Assembly (NCBI GenBank): GCA_937891215.1
Contig: CALAEU010000061.1
Location: 1-7,658 of the forward strand
Reading direction: 5' to 3'
Source: an uncultured Clostridia bacterium
Lineage (GTDB): Bacteria; Bacillota_A; Clostridia; Oscillospirales; Acutalibacteraceae
DNA: 7,658 nucleotides
This document shows positions 5,928 through 7,658 of this stretch, in pieces (position 1 is the stretch's first letter; each line of letters begins with the position of its first letter). A program made the translations under genes and the position numbers. Under the pieces are notes generated by a model, which saw nothing but the letters and a program-made list of their open reading frames with translations, was not told where the DNA came from and made no database searches.

Positions 5928-6944
5928 TCAGTCCTCATATCCGTTAGGATTGTTACTTTGCCATCTGTAAGAATCGGCACACATTTCGTCAATGCCTTTT
6001 TCAGCTTTCCAGCCTAATTCTTTTTCTGCTTTTTCTGGATTTGAATAACAGGTTGCTATATCACCAGGACGGCGTGCCTCTATAACATAAGGAATAGTAA
6101 CGCCTGATGCTTTTTCAAATGCTTTAACAACATCTAAAACGCTGTAACCACAACCAGTACCAAGGTTGTAAATATTAACGCCTTTAGTAGAATATGCTTT
6201 ATCTAATGCCTTTAAGTGACCTTTTGCGAGGTCAACAACGTGAATATAGTCACGCACACCAGTACCATCATGAGTGTCGTAATCGTCACCAAAAACATTA
6301 AGGTGAGGGCGTTTGCCGACTGCAACCTGTGTTATGTATGGCATTAAGTTGTTTGGAATACCATTAGGTGCTTCACCAATCGTACCACTTTCGTGAGCAC
6401 CGAGTGGGTTAAAGTAACGAAGAATACAAACAGACCATTCGCTGTCAGCCTTCGCTAAATCTATAAGAATTCTTTCAATAAAATATTTAGTAGTACCATA
6501 AGGGTTTGTAGTACCACCGGTCTGCATTTCTTCATTAAGAGGTGAAATGTTGTGTTCACCGTAAACAGTTGCAGAAGAACTGAAAACGATTGTTTTACAA
6601 CCATATTTTGCCATTACTTCGCAAAGTGCAACTGTACCTGAAATATTATTGTAGTAATATAAAAGTGGCTTTTCACAAGATTCACCAACTGCTTTAAGAC
6701 CAGCAAAGTGAATAACGGAGTCAATTGTGTTTTCAGAGAAAATCTTTTCTAAGCCCCCTCGGTCATTTATATCACATTCGTAAAATTTAAAATCTTTTCC
6801 TGTGATTTTTTTGATTCTGTTTAAAGATTCGGGACAACTGTTGTAGAAGTTATCAAGAATAATTATTTCTCTGTCATTGTTTAAAAATTCAACTGCTGCG
6901 TGAGAGCCTATATAACCCGCACCGCCTGTAATAAGTACTGCCAT
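5928..6944 (-). CDS. galE: UDP-glucose 4-epimerase
   Basis: This 338-residue cytoplasmic enzyme interconverts UDP-glucose and UDP-galactose (Leloir pathway) using tightly bound NAD. The N-terminal Rossmann motif is [10 protein letters not shown] (6-15). The short-chain dehydrogenase/reductase catalytic set is present: FSSSATVYG with Ser124, and YGTTK with Tyr149 and Lys153, the same numbers as in E. coli GalE. Further family marks are [11 protein letters not shown] (79-89), RYFNPLGAH (176-184), [14 protein letters not shown] (227-240) and ARRPGD (290-295). Length is normal (E. coli GalE has 338). The ATG at 6942-6944 has AAGGAG eight bases upstream. The gene follows the Thr/Pro-rich membrane protein after 51 bases and precedes the GH13 gene by 5. 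With the glucanase it fits carbohydrate use, but UDP-galactose for envelope glycans is equally possible. Activity on UDP-GlcNAc/GalNAc cannot be excluded by reading. Confidence 0.95.
   Translation of the reverse strand: MAVLITGGAGYIGSHAAVEFLNNDREIIILDNFYNSCPESLNRIKKITGKDFKFYECDINDRGGLEKIFSENTIDSVIHFAGLKAVGESCEKPLLYYYNNISGTVALCEVMAKYGCKTIVFSSSATVYGEHNISPLNEEMQTGGTTNPYGTTKYFIERILIDLAKADSEWSVCILRYFNPLGAHESGTIGEAPNGIPNNLMPYITQVAVGKRPHLNVFGDDYDTHDGTGVRDYIHVVDLAKGHLKALDKAYSTKGVNIYNLGTGCGYSVLDVVKAFEKASGVTIPYVIEARRPGDIATCYSNPEKAEKELGWKAEKGIDEMCADSYRWQSNNPNGYED
5932..5937 (-). promoter_or_regulatory. Shine-Dalgarno site inside the end of galE for the TTG-started GH13 gene
   Basis: TGAGGA on the minus strand lies 9 bases before the TTG at 5920-5922 and within the last codons of galE. 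This supports translational coupling of the two genes. Confidence 0.55.
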
Positions 6945-6952
6945 TTATAAAA

Positions 6953-6958
6953 CTCCTT
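6953..6958 (-). promoter_or_regulatory. Shine-Dalgarno site of galE
   Basis: AAGGAG on the minus strand lies 8 bases before the ATG at 6942-6944. The 51-base gap upstream of galE shows no convincing -35 box, so galE is probably read from a promoter upstream of the preceding gene. Confidence 0.65.
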
Positions 6959-6995
6959 TTAATAAGAATTTATAATAAGTTAAATTAAAACTTTA

Positions 6996-7658
6996 TTACC
7001 CCATTTCGCCCTGAATGAATGAAACAGAAGGCGTTGAGGTTGGTTCTTCTGTCATTGTAGGCTCTTCAGTAGGTATTGGTTTTGTAGTTGTAGGTTTTGG
7101 AGCCTGTGTAGGACGAGGTTGTGGATTGTAAACTGGTGGTTGTGTTGGTGGAGTTGTTGGGTCCGGAGTAAAAATTGAATCAGTAAACTCTACGAAGGTT
7201 TCTGCTCCTGTTGTACCAGGAACTGGTGTTGTAGTAGATGGTTCTGATGTAGGAACAGTTGTTTTTGGTGGTAATTCACCGCCACCTTTTGTTGTGGACT
7301 CAACTTGTTGAAGAACTTCAGTTTCAGGGGCATCTGTTGTAGAAACATTGTAACCGCTGAATTTAATTCCTATTACAGCACAAGCAACCACAGCAAGAAG
7401 AAGAATTGAAATTGCTGCAATCATACCGTTTCTGCTAAGTGAAGCAGTAGGACGCATTTCTGTTGCTACTTCCGCTTCAATTTGTGCAGTTTCATATTTT
7501 TCAATTTCTTCTTCTGGTGCATCGAGTTTGAAAACCAATTCATCTATATATTTATCTATAAGATTGTAGAGTTCAATAGATGCTTCTTTAACTAAATTAG
7601 GAACGCTTTCGTCAGCATTTGCTATAAGTTTTCTTACAACAACTTTGTCTTCAATAGC
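6996..7658 (-). CDS. Single-pass membrane protein with Thr/Pro-rich extracellular tail, partial
   Basis: The frame is open from its TAA (6996-6998) to the window edge, giving 220 residues with the N-terminus missing. No start inside the window needs to be invoked; a TTG at 7536-7538 is in frame, but coding-like sequence continues upstream of it. The visible part begins with about 80 charged, probably helical residues (for example SIELYNLIDKYIDELVFK), cytoplasmic by the positive-inside rule. One membrane helix follows (MIAAISILLLAVVACAVIGI, about 7365-7424). The last ~120 residues are low-complexity, rich in Thr, Pro, Glu and Gln, with PTT, PTQPP and EEPT runs, and end SFIQGEMG. There is no LPxTG sorting signal. 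The layout resembles membrane anti-sigma factors or sensors with an extracellular stalk, but no domain supports that and I do not recognise the family. It sits first of the three genes visible in this run, 51 bases before galE, probably in the same transcript. Confidence 0.75.
   Translation of the reverse strand, partial: AIEDKVVVRKLIANADESVPNLVKEASIELYNLIDKYIDELVFKLDAPEEEIEKYETAQIEAEVATEMRPTASLSRNGMIAAISILLLAVVACAVIGIKFSGYNVSTTDAPETEVLQQVESTTKGGGELPPKTTVPTSEPSTTTPVPGTTGAETFVEFTDSIFTPDPTTPPTQPPVYNPQPRPTQAPKPTTTKPIPTEEPTMTEEPTSTPSVSFIQGEMG

Noticed and set aside
6945..6995. Promoter for galE (TATAAA-like box at about 6965-6975, minus strand)
   Set aside because: The gap is simply A/T-rich, and no TTGACA-like box lies 16-18 bases upstream of the box, so it cannot be told from background.
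6996..7060. Sortase anchor at the C-terminus of the Thr/Pro-rich protein
   Set aside because: There is no LPxTG-like motif and no hydrophobic tail before the stop; the single membrane helix is far upstream.

Overview
The window looks like low-GC Firmicutes DNA, most likely an anaerobic, gut-type Clostridia. Coding density is high, Shine-Dalgarno sites are strong (AAAGGAG, AAGGAG, GAGGAAG), two genes start with TTG, promoters are sigma-A-like, and A/T-rich codons dominate. No species can be named from the sequence alone.

Positions 1 to about 700 are a patchwork. A GC-rich stretch (about 53% G+C over 1-300 by hand count) encodes, on the minus strand, an internal piece of an LTA-synthase-family phosphoglycerol transferase. 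It is followed by about 140 unassigned bases. Next comes a 58-codon plus-strand ORF whose first half resembles the N-terminus of a polysaccharide/teichoic-acid-export ATPase and whose second half is domain II of the GTPase TypA/BipA. Last is the first ~25 codons of a HAD-family phosphatase on the minus strand. Each piece stops mid-gene, so the region is either a chimeric assembly or amplification product, or a real multi-breakpoint rearrangement.

From about 680 onward the sequence is coherent. A minus-strand MFS transporter of the organophosphate-antiporter type (684-1958) overlaps the start of the HAD fragment. It is transcribed divergently from a plus-strand serine hydrolase of the beta-lactamase/class C PBP fold (2109-3728). 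Two well-formed promoters lie in the 150-base gap between them.

Positions 3728-4060 form the convergent gap. They hold a ~106-base imperfect inverted repeat, a strong hairpin terminator with T-rich flanks on both strands, and a 147-base element built of several small hairpins inside terminal inverted repeats, resembling a MITE.

From 4060 to the window end, three minus-strand genes run in one direction. In transcription order they are an unrecognised single-pass membrane protein with a Thr/Pro-rich tail (partial, runs off the edge), galE (UDP-glucose 4-epimerase), and a cytoplasmic GH13 alpha-glucanase whose TTG start lies 5 bases after the galE stop. The galE/GH13 pair fits intracellular use of galactose and imported or stored alpha-glucans, with UDP-sugars also feeding the cell envelope.
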